Positions 21,457 to 32,628 of a DNA stretch of 64,000 nucleotides are shown here, in pieces. The notes below the pieces were generated by a model. The model was not told where the DNA came from. It saw only the letters and a list, made by a program, of their open reading frames with translations, and did no database searches. A program made the translations under genes and the position numbers. This stretch comes from Orychophragmus violaceus. Lineage: Eukaryota > Streptophyta > Magnoliopsida > Brassicales > Brassicaceae. The stretch spans positions 77,259,823 to 77,323,822 of the forward strand of contig CM058239.1 of the NCBI GenBank assembly GCA_030180135.1. Reading direction: 5' to 3'. How positions within the stretch are numbered: position 1 is the first letter of the stretch; the number at the start of each line of letters is the position of its first letter.

Positions 21457-24000
21457 CTAATCAGCCTCAGGTTCTGGACAATTAGGTTGTTTGTGGCCTG
21501 GTTGTCTGCAATTCGAACAACAATAATGCTTGTGTAGTTTCCGCGGTTTATTGCCCTTCTTCTTGGCAATTTCTAGCCAAGATTGCCACGTCGACTTATT
21601 TTGTCTTCCAGGCTTCCACCTCTCTCTCGGCGAAAGGACACATACAGCGTCATGATCAGTTGTGCTAGTACAATTCATTGGTAGGATGTTGCATGAGTAT
21701 GCAATGTACAAATAATCGGTTCTGTAAGATGGACATACAAGCGTAGAAATGTGTATCTCAAGTTCCGGTGCCGCACAAATGGCATGTGAGCAAGGTATCA
21801 TTTCGTAATCCCACACACCACATTCACACTTTTGATGTTCCAAATCGACAACACAATCCCTATGTCCTCCCTTAACAACGAACCGATACGTATCTACCCG
21901 TTCTGCTGACATCATATCCGCAAAATATTCACGAATAGCCAGCAAATATTCAACTCCGCAGGTAAATGTTGTCGTGAGACTCATTGCATCTATCCGCCAT
22001 TTAGAAAACCACGTCCCTAGCTTCTCTTGTATGAACTCCAAAAGGAAATATATGGGATATCTTTTTTCCTTCTTAATTGCGGATTTTATCGATTCAGCAA
22101 TGTTACTCCTTTATGTTGTACCTTTCTCCAACAATTTGAAATATGTTAACACAAGTGAGAACTAGAAAGTAGTAAGAAAAAACACTATATTTTCAGACTG
22201 CATCCGTAGTCTGATAAATAATCAGACTGCAGGTGAAGTCTGACTATAAAATCAGACAACATGCAAAGTCTGAATAGAAAATATTAAGTCTGACACTATA
22301 TTGTCAGACTGCAAACGTACTTGTCTCCGCCAAAATGCATTTGTGGCCGTATACTCACATCCGCCTCCTCCAAGTAATCAGCAAGTTCAGGATTTACCGC
22401 CGAAATGCACGTGTGGCCATGTATCGGTTAAAAATCGTAAATCGTATCTACGTAAGCTGCGTTTTTCACCAAGTAGAGAAGATGTTTTCCCCTGAATTTT
22501 GTAACTATGTTATTTTGTAGATGGTAATAGCATATCTCTCGCTGTGACCAAGGAAAAACCACTTCACACGCAGACTTGATCGAGTCGCATCTATTCGAGA
22601 CTATAACCAAAGGATATTGGTCTGAAATGCATTCTTTCAGCTTGGTGAAAAACCACTCCCACAAGGCATCATTCTCAGAGTCTACAATTCCGAAAGCCAA
22701 CGGAAATATATGAAAATTTACGTCTCGTGGGGCTGCCACTAGCATAACACTGCCATAATTTCCATTAAAATGAGTACCATCCACCACAATGACTCTTCTA
22801 AGAAACGTAAACTCATTTATGGAAGCTCCAAAAGCTATAAATAGATATTTAAATATATTCTTCTCATCTAGTTTAAGGGAAAATATTGTTCCCGTGTTGG
22901 TTTGCTTGATTCCATGCAAAAAAGAAGGCAGTATCTCTTACCCATCTTCCGTTCTCACAATCCGTTGAGCATGTAACAAAGCTCTGTATGCGGTTGTGTA
23001 GCTCATCTTATTCCCAAACTGCTTATTCATTGATACTTTGACATGCTTTGGTGTAATCTATTCAATTATGGAGTATAACGTTTACGCGTAGAAATCCAGT
23101 CCACCACTAAACATGTATGGATTTTTGCATAGATCATCACCCAATACTTGTTTGGTTCATTTTTCAGAGCCGCTCGAAGCTTCCACTAGCATCCTTCCAC
23201 ACGACATTTAGCTACAAAACGTTTCTTGTCAGAATTCTCTATCCTTAATGCGATTTCTTCATTATCGCCATCAAACACAACTCTGATATTAGGTCTTTCT
23301 TGCTATCAAAACACTTGTTGAGAAAGATACCCTTGGACGAGTCCCTTTTTCCAACAAACCGATTAGTCATACCCTCCAATTCATATTTCTTATAATCTTC
23401 ATCTTCTTCCACATCTACATCTTCATGTTTCACTTTCCCATACACGGTATAATCAAGATCATCACAGTAAGCCTCAACATGTTTCTTGAAAACATGCTCA
23501 GACACATCCAAGTTACCAACACCATCATCACCACCACCACAACCACAAACAGAATCATATGATACTGAGTCCACAACTTCCTCATTTTATTCTTCGTCTT
23601 TGTCATCTTCTTATACATCTTCATCTTCATAATTTTTATCATGATTCCCCGCATCTTCATCTTCCATATCGGATCAGCTCGAGACACAAAGACGGATTAA
23701 ATGTGTATTAGCTAACTCGACCATGCTCTTTACTTGCCTATCATTTATGACATCAACAAGAGGCCTATCCGGATCCATTTGTTTCATGAGTGCTTCAAGT
23801 AAAGGATATGTTAACTCCACCAGCTCGGTTTTCTTGTGCAATATATAATCATCTTGTACCATCTCAACAAGTTCTTGATGTGTAGAACCATCGCGCAAAG
23901 TGATAAACCACCCTCCTTTGAGCTTATCAACCACAAAATGCCAGCTTTGTAACAGAATTTTATTGCAGTCTGAAAAGATATTCAGACAACGAGGGAAGTT
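21457..24000 (-). pseudogene. MURA-type MULE transposase, broken
   Basis: Read right to left. The N-terminal part (about 23960-23674) carries WHFVVDKLKGGWFITLRDG and ELVEMVQDDYIL, common at the start of plant MULE transposases. An acidic linker follows, then a MuDR-N-like FLNKCFDSKKDLISEL (about 23310). The transposase domain (22919-22428) reads VIVVDGTHFNGNYGSVMLVA, IFPLAFGIVDSENDALWEWFF and CYYHLQNN. The C-terminal open part (22041-21457) has a SWIM finger (CECGVWDYEMIPCSHAIC) and a CCHC knuckle (CCSNCRQPGHKQPNC). The expected second Asp (SDR) reads SNR. Frames are interrupted by stops and frameshifts. Confidence 0.88.
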
Positions 24001-24099
24001 TGATAAAAAGATTTGCATTTTTGGGGTATTTTTGGCGTTGACCAAAATTTGATATTTATGATTTCTATATCCGTCTGATAAAAGTTTTGCATTTCAGAC

Positions 24100-25090
24100 T
24101 TCTAGAGTTGTCTGATATTTTTTCTCTTGTTTGCAGACTGCTTTAGAAGTCTGAAATTTTTTCCCTTATTCTGGTCAACTTTTGAAAATTTTGGTCAATT
24201 ACTCTTTCTACGCCTTTTTATTTTTAGACTTCAGATTCTGTTTGAGAAAAGTCAAGATTCGGTCAATTCACTCAATTCTTTGTCAGACTACATAAGAAGT
24301 CTGAATAATAAATCAAATTTCAATCAATTGCAAAACTGCCCTCTGCTTATTTAGACTTCTTGGTGAAGTCTGATAATTTTTTTTGTTCAAAGGAACTTCT
24401 CAGACTTCAATGGAGGTCTGTTTACTTAAAGTCAATTGCAAAACTACCCTCTCGTTGACCATTACTTTCCATATTGAAGTTTACGGAAAAAAATTAGACT
24501 TAAACGGAATTCTGAGTTTACAATTCATATCTGAAAATTGAAGATATGCAAAAATTCTTACAATGTCCGTTTTCATTTTGTTTTTAGCTTCGATGATTCC
24601 CCAGAACGTCTGATATTTTTTTCCTTGTTTTCAGACTGCTTTAGAAGTTTGAATATTTTTTCTTTATTCTGGTCAAATTTTGAAAATTTCGGTAAATTAC
24701 TCTTTGTACGCCTTTTTATTTTCAGACTTCAGATCCTGTTTGAGAAAAAGTCAAGATTCGGTCAAATTCACTTAATTTTTTGGCAGGCTACATAAGAAGT
24801 CTGAATAAAAAATCAAATTTCAATCAGTTGCAAAACTATCCTCTGCTTATTTAGACTTCTTGGTGAAGTCTGATAATTTTTTTTTTTTCAAAGGAATTTC
24901 TCAGACTTGAATGGAGGTCTGTTAACTTAAAGTCACTTGCAAAACTACCCTCTCGTTGACCATTACTTTTCTTATTGAAGTTTACGGATAAAAATTAGAC
25001 TTAAACGGAAGTCTGAGTTTACAATCAATATCTCAAAATTGACGATATGCATAAATTCTTACCAATATCCTTTTTCAGCTTGTTTTTAGC
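24100..25090. repeat. ~490-bp direct tandem duplication upstream of MURA
   Basis: 24100-24589 and 24600-25090 share the same order of landmarks: GACTGCTTTAGAAGT at 24136/24634, TACGCCTTTTTATTTT, GTCAAGATTCGGTCAA, TACCCTCTCGTTGACCATTAC. Period about 498 bp. Both copies carry 5-6 palindromes. This is the likely promoter side of the minus-strand transposase. Confidence 0.88.
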
Positions 25091-25446
25091 TACATTTGAA
25101 TCGAAAAATCGGAAGGAGAAAGGGAGAAATCGGAGAGGAGAACGTCCGAACACTATTCTTGAGCTTTAATGGCGGAAAATGGGTTGGATTACACATTAAC
25201 TCGTCGGCGATGGTGGTTGTCGTGGTTGTTGAGCATTCATGGCGATGGTATTTTCGTGAATACCCAAAATATTTTCGGGTGTTTTTGTCTTTTGTTAAAA
25301 TATCAGACTTCACAAGAAGTCTGACGATGGCATTATCGTGAATACCCAAATTATTAAAGGGATATATTAACGAAGGAGAGGAAGAAAAATGGTGATGGTA
25401 GTTTTAGGGTTGACTTCAATTTCGGGGGTAGTTTTGCAATCAGACC

Positions 25447-27400
25447 TAATTTAAAATATGAATTAAAACTTAACAAACCTTAAATATTAATTAGACCCGG
25501 CTAGTATTAAATAGAATTAATTAATCGGGTTAAGAGATATACATAATTAAATAATTAATATTGGGGCATGACGTTAGTAAGTTTATGAACTTCAATCTGG
25601 CAAATAAATAAAAGGAATAAGAATGAAAGAACTAAGGAATTAAAAGACTTGAAGAAATAAGGTTAAATTTTGGGTTAGGGAGTTTGTAATCTTACTAACT
25701 ACAATCTAGCGGTTAAATGAATTTAAAATAATTAGAACTAAAATTAAGAATTAATAAATGAATCTAAGTGCTACAGTATTAGTAAGTTTACTAACTCCAA
25801 GGTAGCAAAATTAAACATGAATTAAATGCTTAATAAAAATTGAATTAAACATGAGAATTAAATCTAAAATAATAACTAACTGAATTAATTGAATTAAGTA
25901 GTTTGAGTGAATGCATTGTTTAGAGTTAGTGCATGATTAAGTTTGATTGCTTGTTGGTTAGGTGATTAATCTATTGTTATCGTTGTGTTGTTTTAGTGTT
26001 GTTACCTATTCTGGTGTTGGGCGGAGTAGGTTTTGTTGTTGATACCTATTTCAGTGTGGGGCTGGATAGGTTATGGTTGTGTTTACCTATTCCGGGTGGG
26101 GCCGGATAAGTTGGGTTGAGTTAGCGATGTTGTGTTAGTGGTGATGTGGTGGTTAGGACTTGCGAGATAACATTGGGTACTTGGGTTGAGTTGTTATTGA
26201 TTGTTGGCCTTACCAGTGTTGTGTTGAGTTGTAGAGTCTCAGTGAGTCTGCTTGCGTGTCGTAGAGTTTGTTATTATGGTTAAGATTGCTTAGGGTACGT
26301 TGGATCCCGCGAGTCTAGTATTGGCATTCCAGTGCTTCCTTCCCAATTGGCTCCTCGGGAGATCCTGATCAGTTCACGTATCTTCGGGTAGTGGTTGTGG
26401 CTCGGCGTTAACCTACTTCGGTGACGCCGATGGTGTGTGGACCGGAGTCACGGGGTCATGTCCTAGGGATGGGCTGCATGGAAACTTTTCCTATTGTGGG
26501 GTAGTCTGAGGCATCGTGTTTCGATGGAAAGAGAACGGTGTTCTAGTCGAAGGACTTTGTGTTTACATCTAAGGGTCGTAGGGAGGTTTTAGTTATCATG
26601 AAAATGGGTAGCTAAGTGTTCTTGTGGAAGATTACCGAGTTCTCACTAGAGGCCGATGGTGTTGAGATTGCGTTAGATGTGTTTAGTATAGATCCAGTCT
26701 AATTGAGGGCGTGTGCCGCATTGGTCTCGATTTCCTTCGTTATTGATCTATGTTGTTATTATGCTTGTGTGTTGTGTTGAGTCCATTACGTCGTGGTAGT
26801 ACTTTATTAACTTTTTTAATTCATTGAATGTTATTGCTCGTTATTTTGGGTTTGTCGGGTGGGGTTTTTAGCCTTTGTAGTTTGGAGCCAGCTCACTGGG
26901 TTATCTTAGATTGCTCATTCAACTTTTTTCCTATTTTCAGGTTTCAGTGTAGTTTGGGGGACGCGTAGGTCCTCAGAGTAGATTCCGGTTGCATTTGGCT
27001 ACAATTTGTTTTCGAAAACGTTTTCATTAGTTCCGGTTTCAGATTTTTGGGCCCCTTAAAAAGATCTTAGAAAAACCTTAAATGAGTTTAAAGATTTAAC
27101 TAAAGGACTAAAAGATTTAAAAGATTAAAAACGGAATTATTCCCTGATATACGGTTTATTTTGAACCAAACACAACTTGTGGAAGCGGTACAGGTTAAAA
27201 TCCTTGTATCGTGGAAGTGAGGAAAATGGAGTCGAGGATGGATCGGTTCGAGCCTTTTATCTCAAACCAGATTGTCTCCGACTTTCGTATGTAGCGAACC
27301 CTCCTCGTTTGACCTGCAGGGGTTCGGCCGATCATGTTCTTGTTTTATTGTTGACCGGTCAGCTCGTCAGTCAACGGATTAACGGAAAGGGGTCGTTACA
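25447..27400 (+). repeat. Chromovirus-like LTR, left boundary unresolved
   Basis: Ends GGGGTCGTTACA at 27400, four bases before a tRNA-Met primer site. GGGTCGTTACA is the usual end of LTRs that start TGTAACGACCC. It contains three imperfect direct repeats near 25995-26105 (TACCTATT...GGGGC(T/C)GGATA) and a TCACTGGGTTATCT motif near 26890, as in the solo LTR at 41204. No TG start is visible after the MULE end. The LTR may begin left of the MULE (about 11461). Confidence 0.65.
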
Positions 27401-27404
27401 AAGA

Positions 27405-27416
27405 TGGTATCAGAGC
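27405..27416 (+). other. Primer-binding site, tRNA-Met type
   Basis: TGGTATCAGAGC directly after the LTR end TTACA plus AAGA. Confirms an LTR-retrotransposon 5' end. Confidence 0.9.
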
Positions 27417-27791
27417 CATGTTCATACATGGATTCGAAAATTCTGATTTTCAAAATTTTCAATGTTTTATCGAGTCAAAATTGTGTCACAAATGCAAGCG
27501 TAAGGAATTTGAGCCGTGTCTGTCTCATGAAGGGGTAAATTTAGAAATTTTGTGAGGGGTGTATACTAATCGTTTTTTTTTCTTTTGCAGTCTTGCAGTA
27601 GTGTTACCCCGAGAGGTGTGTGTTTGTGTGCCCGACATTGACAAAATGAGTGACAATTGAGTGTACCGCTATTCAATCGCCTCAGTCCTGGCCAGTCCTG
27701 CTGCGCACTTTCAGTCAATATAGTATTCCTGGATCTTTATGCCGATCCCGGAATTTGCTCTGACAGGCGGGATCCCCGTAGCAGCTCCGAC
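27417..27791 (+). other. Chromovirus leader and aborted gag start
   Basis: Short leader with an ATG at 27648 (MSDN followed by a stop). At about 27792 it switches abruptly to the integrase sequence of a different gypsy family, so most of this element's body is lost. Confidence 0.5.
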
Positions 27792-28277
27792 AGTAATAAT
27801 GCTAACCACTCTGCTATTAAGTTGTCCCCTTTTGAGACTGTGTTTGGATTTAAGCTAGAGACACCCAAAGAACTCAACCAATTACTGCCACTAGAATTCA
27901 CCAATCAAAATGGAGAACGCAAGCCCGAATTCATCAAGAAGCTGCACCAGAAGGACAAGGACAATCTGGAAAAGAAGACGAATCAATACAAACGCCAGGC
28001 CGACAAGAAGAGGAAGGAGATCACTTTCGAATCTAAAGACTGGTTTTGGTTACAAATGCGACCTGAGCGATTCCCAAACCAGAGGAAGTCAAAGCTTGCA
28101 CCCCGAGGAGACGGCCCATTCCAAGTTCTAGAAAAGATCAATGACAACACCTACAGACTCAAATTTCCAAGTGAGATGAACATTTCGTCTAGCTTTAATG
28201 TTACTGATTTATCTCCTTTTTGTGCAGGTGATGTTGTTCTGAAGAAAGAACCTTATCAAGAGGGTGAGAATGATTAG
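27792..28277 (+). pseudogene. Gypsy integrase C-terminal fragment (second family)
   Basis: An open frame carries NNANHSAIKLSPFETVFGFK, a charged helix, KDWFWLQMRPERFPNQRKSK, APRGDGPFQVLEKINDNTYRL and ends GEND then TAG inside the start of the LTR. It is clearly homologous to, but diverged from, the element at 285-1211. Everything upstream of NNANHS is missing; the join lies at about 27792. Confidence 0.88.
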
Positions 28278-29161
28278 GACATCGGTTGACCAAGACGGAC
28301 CATACCGACCAAGCCAATCCGTTCCCGACCATAGTGGACGCGCCCGAACCCGAGCCAGCCAGAAAAGACTCACGGAGAAATTCAACTGAGCCATGGAGCA
28401 TCGGATCTCCATGAGCATCATATACGACATCACGAAGCACTTGGACCAGTTGGATCATGATCAGCATGTTCTAAACCAGTTGGCCCGGAAGATGTCAGAG
28501 ACAACCACATCCAAAAACGACCATACATTCAAGCCAGGATCGTCCGTTTGGACATTAATTAGGATCTGCAATACATCAGTGATCTTCACCATTGGAGCCG
28601 TTGATCCTTAGACCATTTATTCTCTGTGGGACAAAGTTTTACTCTTTTTCCGTTGCTTGGTTTTATCCCATTGTGTTTTCTTTGAAAGGTTTTTATCGAG
28701 GTAATCCGAGGCCCGATTGATTGACAGAACGCACGGCCCGTCCAGCCCATTTCTGCCACACTACCAGGAGGCTTATTTTCTTTATTTTCCATCTTATTTC
28801 TTGTAAGTCCTTAAGGCTCGTGTCTTTTATTTTTAGGAATTTTTTTAAAACTTGGGTTATTTAACCTTTTACTCTTTTATTTTTCAAGTCACGTTGAATA
28901 CAAAACATACCCTAAAAGGTAGGTGTGTTTGGCGGCCGTGAATTTGGTTTCTTGTGTGACTTCCCCTTGCAAATTGAAAATCATCTTTTTCTTGTTCAAT
29001 ACCTTCAATCCATCACCTTGCATCAGCAGAGAGCGACTTCAGTTCAGTTGCTCGTGCACCACCCTTACTCACGTTTGTGGCCCAAAAGAAAGCGACTTCA
29101 GTCCAGCCTTTGCTTCAACCTCAAACCGGTTCAGTGTGAGCTTCCCTCAAAACTTACATCA
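28271..29161 (+). repeat. LTR of second gypsy family
   Basis: Begins TGATTAGGAC after the purine tract AAGAGGGTGAGAA (28258-28270), ends CTTACATCA, and is followed by TC and a primer site. About 891 bp. Because integrase lies on its left and PBS-gag on its right, it acts as 3' LTR of one copy and 5' LTR of the next. A coding-like stretch (LDQLDHDQHVLNQLARKM) sits in its 5' half, homologous to the pol extension in the first family's LTR. Confidence 0.85.
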
Positions 29162-29163
29162 TC

Positions 29164-29175
29164 TAGTATCAGAGC
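29164..29175 (+). other. Primer-binding site, one mismatch
   Basis: TAGTATCAGAGC, the tRNA-Met site with G to A at position 2, two bases after the LTR end. Confidence 0.82.
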
Positions 29176-30246
29176 TTAGGCTCTTGAAACCAATCGGTTA
29201 TTTCTATCCCTTAAAACTTTTTTTTTGTTATTTCTGCTTGTTTGCTTCCTATCAATCGACAACTCAAAAAAAATTGCATTATTCATATCATATTTTCTTA
29301 TGTCATATAATTTTTATTTTGTCCTTTCATCATATCCATACATAAAATAATAATAAAAAAAGTTTTTGAGTTTTTTAAAATCGAAAACGGATGCATATCA
29401 CTCATCTCTAGTTTGCATCGATGTTATCCTTGCTACTTATGCCGATTTACTTGGTGTGTTTCAGCCTTTGTTTTTGATCCCTGTTGCATTTAGGTTGATA
29501 GCTTCTTGAGTGGTTTTCATAGAAAATAAAAAAAAAGTTTTTAGTTATCGCTTGTTAATAAACCGGCCGCTTGTATCTCTATCTAGGGTTATCATTCGAT
29601 TCAACGTGTTTGATTGATTGCGTTAGTACTTGCTAGTTCCTGTTGATTATCATTGTACATCTGGTTTCTTTATCAACTCAGCATACTGTTTGCGTCATTT
29701 AAAAACAAAAGAAGAAGAAAATGATTGTGTTAGGTTGTTAGAGAAACTTTCTGCCTTTGTTCCTTGAACCGATTGTGTTGATTGATTGAAGCTTGCATCT
29801 GTCCGGTTCCCTGGTTTGCGGTTGAATTACTTGTGTGTTTATCGTTATTCATCTTGCATAGGTTACTAGTTCTGTGAAGTTTCATCATATAAGATAAGAA
29901 CCGAAAACTGAATTAGGATAGTTGCATTCGCGGACCATTACTACATCTCGGTTATATTTTGGGTGCAAATACGTAAGCTTGTTGAACTTTTTTAGTGCCT
30001 GTTTTGCATCCATCTATTTCAAACTTGACATTAGCTTTCTCTATTGCATTCATAAGTCAAAAAACTTATATATATAGAAAGCGGCCCTAAAACTGCATTG
30101 TTCCATATTATTACATATTTCGAATTCACATATTTCCATTTTCTTTGGTTTTGCATTTCTGTGTTTTCCTATCTTCTTTTTGTTTCTTATTATTCTTTCT
30201 TTTTGTTTTGCGTTTGGTTTTTTATTGATTGCGCAGGAAGGCAGAT
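29176..30246 (+). other. Gypsy untranslated leader (second family)
   Basis: About 1.07 kb, T-rich, no significant frame. Occupies the same place as 4043-4656 in the first family but is longer. Confidence 0.65.
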
Positions 30247-31115
30247 ATGGGCGACAATCTGAACGCATCAGCTGACTTCGCTCAGTTTCTTGGAGTGATC
30301 CAAGCCATCAGAGCATGACTAGACCGGCTCAAGAAACCAACCGCTCTTGCACAACCCGCTCCCCTACCGGCACTACCAAACGCTCCAGCACGGAGAGGTC
30401 AGAACTTTTGGGTCAACCAGTTCGATGATACGGACGATGATATGCCCGGGCTCGACGACGAACCGCCCGACCAAAACAACCGATTGTTCAACCGAAAATG
30501 TGACCCGATCAATCGTGGATGAATGCAAGACGACGGGGTACAACGACCTATTCCAAACGAAATTAAACTAACAGCTCCCACTTTTGCAGGAAAGGTTAAC
30601 CCCGAGGCGTATCTCGAATGGGAACAAAGGATGCAGTACATATTCGTTTGCTATGCATAAAACAATCAAAGAAAGGTGGTTTTAGCACCGTCTCAGCTTA
30701 CGGACCACATATTGTCCTGGTGGGATAGAGACGTTTCTGAACGTGACATACATCCTAAGGCAAAGGTACGTACCACCGCATTTCCATAGAGACTTACAGA
30801 AAAAATTCGTAAAAATGTAGCAGGGAGGTTGGCGAGTACGAGTCACAGAACGAGCATGAATAAGACGAGGAGATGCCTGACCCGAAAACTCCCATTAAAT
30901 ATCAGACATTGGAGAGATGTTGGTGATCCCGAGATCTCTCAAAGCCATAGTATATCCCAAGACGATCCAACGGGAGAACATCTTTCATACCACGGTGCAC
31001 CGTGAACAACAAGGTTTGCAACCTTATCATTGACGAGGGATCCTGTGCTAATGTAGCTAGCAGATATATGGTCGACAAGCTAGGTCTCCAATTCATGAAG
31101 CATTCACGGCTATAC
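30247..31115 (+). pseudogene. Gypsy gag-protease relic (second family), cut by insertion
   Basis: Starts MGDNLNASADFAQFLGVIQA at 30247, stop after IRA. Then an acidic linker (FDDTDDDMPGLDDE), gag-domain motifs (LTAPTFAGKVNPEAYLEWEQ, LSWWDRDVSE), a large deletion of the gag C-terminus and a protease-like RYMVDKLGLQ near 31065. The sequence is interrupted at 31116 by the Athila-like array. Multiple stops. Confidence 0.82.
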
Positions 31116-32512
31116 TGATGTTAATGAATTTTCATGCATTTTAACTTATGATATGTTCTTGTTTTAGCTTCATTTTGCACTCATTCATGTCTTCTTGTTG
31201 ATCTTTGTTGCATTTAGAGTCTAGGAGCACCTAGGATTAGGATTTGGCATTTTAGGATCTCTTTGGAGTGTTTCTTGGTCTTTATAGGTGTTTGGAAGTT
31301 AGGATGATGGAGCATTGAAGGTTTTTGAGCTTGAGGGATTGAAAAAAGAAAGGATAGCAAAGTGGACAAATTCACAGGGGAAAATACTGACCCGGTATAC
31401 TGACCAAACCGGGTCAGTATCAACGTTTTCGCATAAATCAAATTTTTGGACAAGGAGGTATATTGACCCGGAATACCGACCAGACGGGGTCAATATGCTC
31501 ATACCAAGTCACCATACCGACCAAAACCGGCCGGTATTGTCCTTATCGAAGCCAAATGATCCGATTTGAATCGGGTCAATACCCGGTTTGTCTCGGGTTG
31601 ACCCGGTTCGAGTTACTGTTCATTTATAAGCTAAAAACCCTCATTTTGACATTCTTAAGCTTGTTTTGTTTCAAAAAACTTTTGTAAGACAAGTTTGAAT
31701 CTTTTTTTAATCTAAGAGTTGTTTTGCTTTGATCTTTCATCTTCTTTTTTTTAATCTTTGCTAATCTTCATGTTTAACACTATCTTAATGGGTTTTGTTG
31801 AACATAAAATGATTAGTGAGTAGTTTCCTATAAGGTTTATGGGTTAGGTAGGATTAGGGTGATTTGGGATGATTAATGGATGTTTAGGGTTTATATATCT
31901 TAAATCTCTTCTATCTTAGTGTTCTTAATGCCTAATTAGCCTTGATTATGTTGATTAGGATGATTTGGATTTCTTGCCCACCATGTGTTCGATGAAATGC
32001 ATGTTTTAGCTTTGATAGGATTTTCACATTCTAACTCATGAGAATGAATGTTTAGAGTGATTATTAGCTAATTGGAACTTGTTTTGCATGCTTATCTAAT
32101 CTTGATTCACAAATGAGAGTTTGTTCTTGGGTTTTGATTAGGGAAAGAGATTAGTGTCAAGACATTGAATTAATCTGTTTATTGAGTTCCTAGCTATGAG
32201 ATTAGCTTCTTAGAAGTTTGTATTAAGCATCCTAGATTGTCCCAAGTCATCCAATCCATTGACCTCAACTCATGGACCTTGCTTTCTTATATTGAATCTC
32301 AGTTTATTAAATCTTGTTTGTTTGTTAGTTGCTTTATTGAATTGTCTTTTGTTAGGATTGTTAGAAACTGAATTTGATTAAGTGACTTGTCTCTAGAGGT
32401 TTGGTGTATTCATTTTGGTCTAATCCAATCCCAAAAATGGATTGATCCCTCATTGCTACGCGATAAGCATGGGGAATTGATACCTCCAAAAGATTGCAAA
32501 ATCTAGTTATCA
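31116..32512 (+). repeat. Athila-like LTR 1
   Basis: TGATGTTAATG to GTTATCA, about 1397 bp. Contains the ACCCGG palindrome cluster at about 31384-31615. Followed by ATT and the primer site. Confidence 0.9.
31384..31615. repeat. Cluster of palindromic TGACCCGGTA-type words in LTR
   Basis: About 230 bp with repeated, mutually complementary words: TGACCCGGTA...ACCGGGTCAGTA, TTGACCCGGAATACC...GGGGTCAATA, ATACCGACC...GGCCGGTAT, CGGGTCAATACCCGG. Retained at 35693-35920 and 39990-40217. Strong secondary structure is expected. Confidence 0.8.
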
Positions 32513-32515
32513 ATT

Positions 32516-32528
32516 TGGCGCCGTTGCC
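32516..32528 (+). other. Primer-binding site, tRNA-Asp type (copy 1)
   Basis: TGGCGCCGTTGCC three bases after LTR 1, the primer site typical of Athila/Tat-type gypsy elements. Confidence 0.88.
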
Positions 32529-32628
32529 ATTTTGGGATTAAGGATTGATCAATTAGATTTCTATTCCTCTTTAGTTCAAGTCTTTTGTTACTAAAGTTGC
32601 TTCTTCCTTTTGCTTTGATGATAGGTGC

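Larger units (their letters stand above)
12184..25323. repeat. Dispersed short palindrome family, CAGACTTC-N6-GAAGTCTG
   Basis: About 50 copies of an imperfect 22-25-bp palindrome, arms CAGACT(T/G)(C/A) and G(A/C)AGTCTG around a variable 5-8-bp centre. Clear examples are near 12455, 13377, 14906, 15041, 15436, 16929, 22219, 24134 and 25301. They lie in introns and intergenic parts of the MULE, often in runs of 2-5 at about 30-bp spacing, and are absent from exons. I did not notice the motif outside the MULE. Function unknown. Confidence 0.8.
12041..25446. mobile_element. Mutator-like element (MULE) with zf-GRF and Ulp1 cargo
   Basis: Left end GGGAATTGCTTAAAATACC (12041 on) and the reverse complement of the right end (GGTCTGATTGCAAAACTACC, from 25446) align imperfectly as inverted termini. 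Both continue into AAATTGA/GAAATTGAAG-like sequence. Between them lie a zf-GRF gene, a DUF1985/Ulp1 gene and a minus-strand MURA transposase, a gene set known from Ulp1-carrying (Kaonashi-type) MULEs of Brassicaceae. A family of short palindromes is confined to this interval. No convincing 9-bp target duplication was found, so the ends are approximate. All three genes are broken. Confidence 0.75.
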
